A stretch of 5,153 nucleotides of DNA from Betaproteobacteria bacterium. GTDB taxonomy: Bacteria; Pseudomonadota; Gammaproteobacteria; Burkholderiales; Burkholderiaceae_C. Shown here in pieces: positions 4,491-5,153 of the stretch. The notes below the pieces were generated by a model. The model was not told the DNA's origin. It saw nothing but the letters and a program-made list of their open reading frames with translations, and did not search any database. Location: contig JANXLW010000047.1 of NCBI GenBank assembly GCA_025354965.1, forward strand, positions 1 through 5,153, in the 5' to 3' direction. Each line of letters starts with the position of its first letter. The first letter of the stretch is position 1. Both the position numbers and the translations under genes were made by a program.

Positions 4491-5153
4491 AACCTTCTGC
4501 CAGATTCGTGACCACTTGACTCGCCAGCAACTCACCCATGCCCAGACTGCACGCGCTTTGGGACTGAACGTGCGAACCGTTGCCAAATGGGCTGCCGTCG
4601 AACAGTTTGCCCCGCGCAAGGGCGTGGTGCGAGTCAGCAAACTCGATGCCTTCAAAGGACAGATTGTTCGTTGGCTCGATACCCACCCCTACAGCGCTCA
4701 GCAGATCTATCAGCGTCTGTGCGAGGCAGGTTACGAGGGTGGGCGCACCATCGTCAAAGATTACGTGCATCGCATCCGCCCACGCCACCAGGAGGCATTC
4801 CTCAAGCTGGACTTCGCGCCAGGTGAAACTGCCCAGGTCGACTGGGGTGAATACGCCAGCATCGGTGTCGGTTCTACCCGCAGACGCCTGAGCTTCTTCT
4901 TGATGGTGCTTTGCTACAGCCGGCGCATGTACCTGGAGTTCACGGTCTCACAGACCTCGGAGTTCTTCCTGGCCTGCCACGAGAACGCATTCGCCGCATT
5001 TGGCGGGGTGCCCAGGGAAGTCATGGTCGATAACCTGAAGTCTGCTGTGCTCCAGCGTCTCATCGGTGTGGCCCCCGTGTTCAACCCGAAGTACCTGGAC
5101 TTCTCGCGCCACTGGGGCTTTGAGATCAAGCCCTGCAATGTGCGTTCGGGCAA
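4477..5153 (+). CDS. istA: IS21-family transposase IstA, N-terminal 225 codons (cut by window edge)
   Basis: IstA is the DDE transposase that cuts and joins the ends of IS21 elements together with the ATPase IstB. The frame is open from ATG 4477 to the right edge without a stop. Residues about 15-38 form a helix-turn-helix (LTHAQTARALGLNVRTVAKWA) for DNA binding. A second helical region follows (about 57-105, AFKGQIVRWLDTHPYSAQQIYQRL..GYEGGRTIVKDYVHRIR). The RNase-H-like core starts near 112, with the first catalytic Asp D122 in AQVDWGE and the second, D185, in EVMVDNLKSAV. The third acidic residue, usually after a stretch like the visible HWGFEIKPCNVRSG, lies beyond the window. Full-length members are near 500 residues, so over half is missing only because the window ends. 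The visible part has no frameshift or lost catalytic residue and looks active. istB is expected next. Confidence 0.95.
   Translation, partial: MLDYETFCQIRDHLTRQQLTHAQTARALGLNVRTVAKWAAVEQFAPRKGVVRVSKLDAFKGQIVRWLDTHPYSAQQIYQRLCEAGYEGGRTIVKDYVHRIRPRHQEAFLKLDFAPGETAQVDWGEYASIGVGSTRRRLSFFLMVLCYSRRMYLEFTVSQTSEFFLACHENAFAAFGGVPREVMVDNLKSAVLQRLIGVAPVFNPKYLDFSRHWGFEIKPCNVRSG

Larger units (their letters stand above)
3420..5153 (+). mobile_element. Left part of an IS21-family-like insertion sequence with two accessory genes (truncated by window)
   Basis: The element is identified by an IstA-type transposase at its right side, preceded in the same direction by two overlapping small genes and a cluster of short direct repeats. 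The right part (rest of istA, expected istB ATPase helper, right end) is outside the window, so ends and target duplication cannot be matched. The left boundary is approximate. IS21-family ends usually begin with TG; candidates are TGATTCAGCCGG at 3420 and TGACAGCGTC at 3452. It must lie between the start of the minus-strand gene (3370) and the first accessory gene (3584). Confidence 0.75.

Noticed and set aside
1..5153. CRISPR arrays, tRNA or rRNA genes, riboswitches
   Set aside because: No regular repeat-spacer series, no tRNA-like cloverleaf motif and no rRNA signature were seen on either strand by eye.

Overview
The window looks like a betaproteobacterial chromosome, most likely Comamonadaceae (Rhodoferax/Polaromonas-like). 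This rests on protein-level resemblance of the dihydroxy-acid dehydratase, on the small Trp-rich membrane protein beside it, and on a moderately high GC content judged by eye. No database search was possible, so the taxonomic call is an inference.

Layout, left to right. (1) Bases 1-131 are the last 42 codons of an unrecognised + strand gene. (2) Bases 297-1991 are a complete ilvD, encoding the third enzyme of branched-chain amino acid synthesis. (3) Bases 2006-2242 (- strand) are a small, Trp-rich, two-helix membrane protein that converges on ilvD with a 14-base gap; its best start is a GTG with a strong ribosome binding site. (4) Divergent from it, 2346-2651 encodes a small periplasmic class I cytochrome c, closed by a strong intrinsic terminator at 2677-2702. 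(5) Bases 2703-3001 hold no convincing gene but contain a long, nearly perfect palindrome (2783-2860) with the look of a dispersed extragenic repeat. (6) Bases 3002-3370 (- strand) encode an unrecognised two-helix membrane protein.

(7) From about 3420 to the right edge lies the left part of an IS21-family-like insertion sequence. It ends in the first 225 codons of an IstA-type DDE transposase (4477 onward), which runs off the window. Unlike the textbook two-gene istA-istB layout, istA is preceded by two small genes: a Cys-rich, zinc-finger-like protein (3584-4102) and a winged-helix-like protein (4071-4490). They overlap each other by 32 bases and the second overlaps istA by 14 bases, so all three probably form one translationally coupled unit. 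A cluster of TCTTCTTC direct repeats lies upstream (3451-3516). Three identical 11-base CGTTACAAGAT repeats lie inside the first small gene. Both are candidate transposase or regulator binding sites.

The left part is ordinary housekeeping sequence and the right part is mobile. The most interesting material is the accessory gene pair of the IS and the repeats in and before it. The intergenic palindrome comes second.
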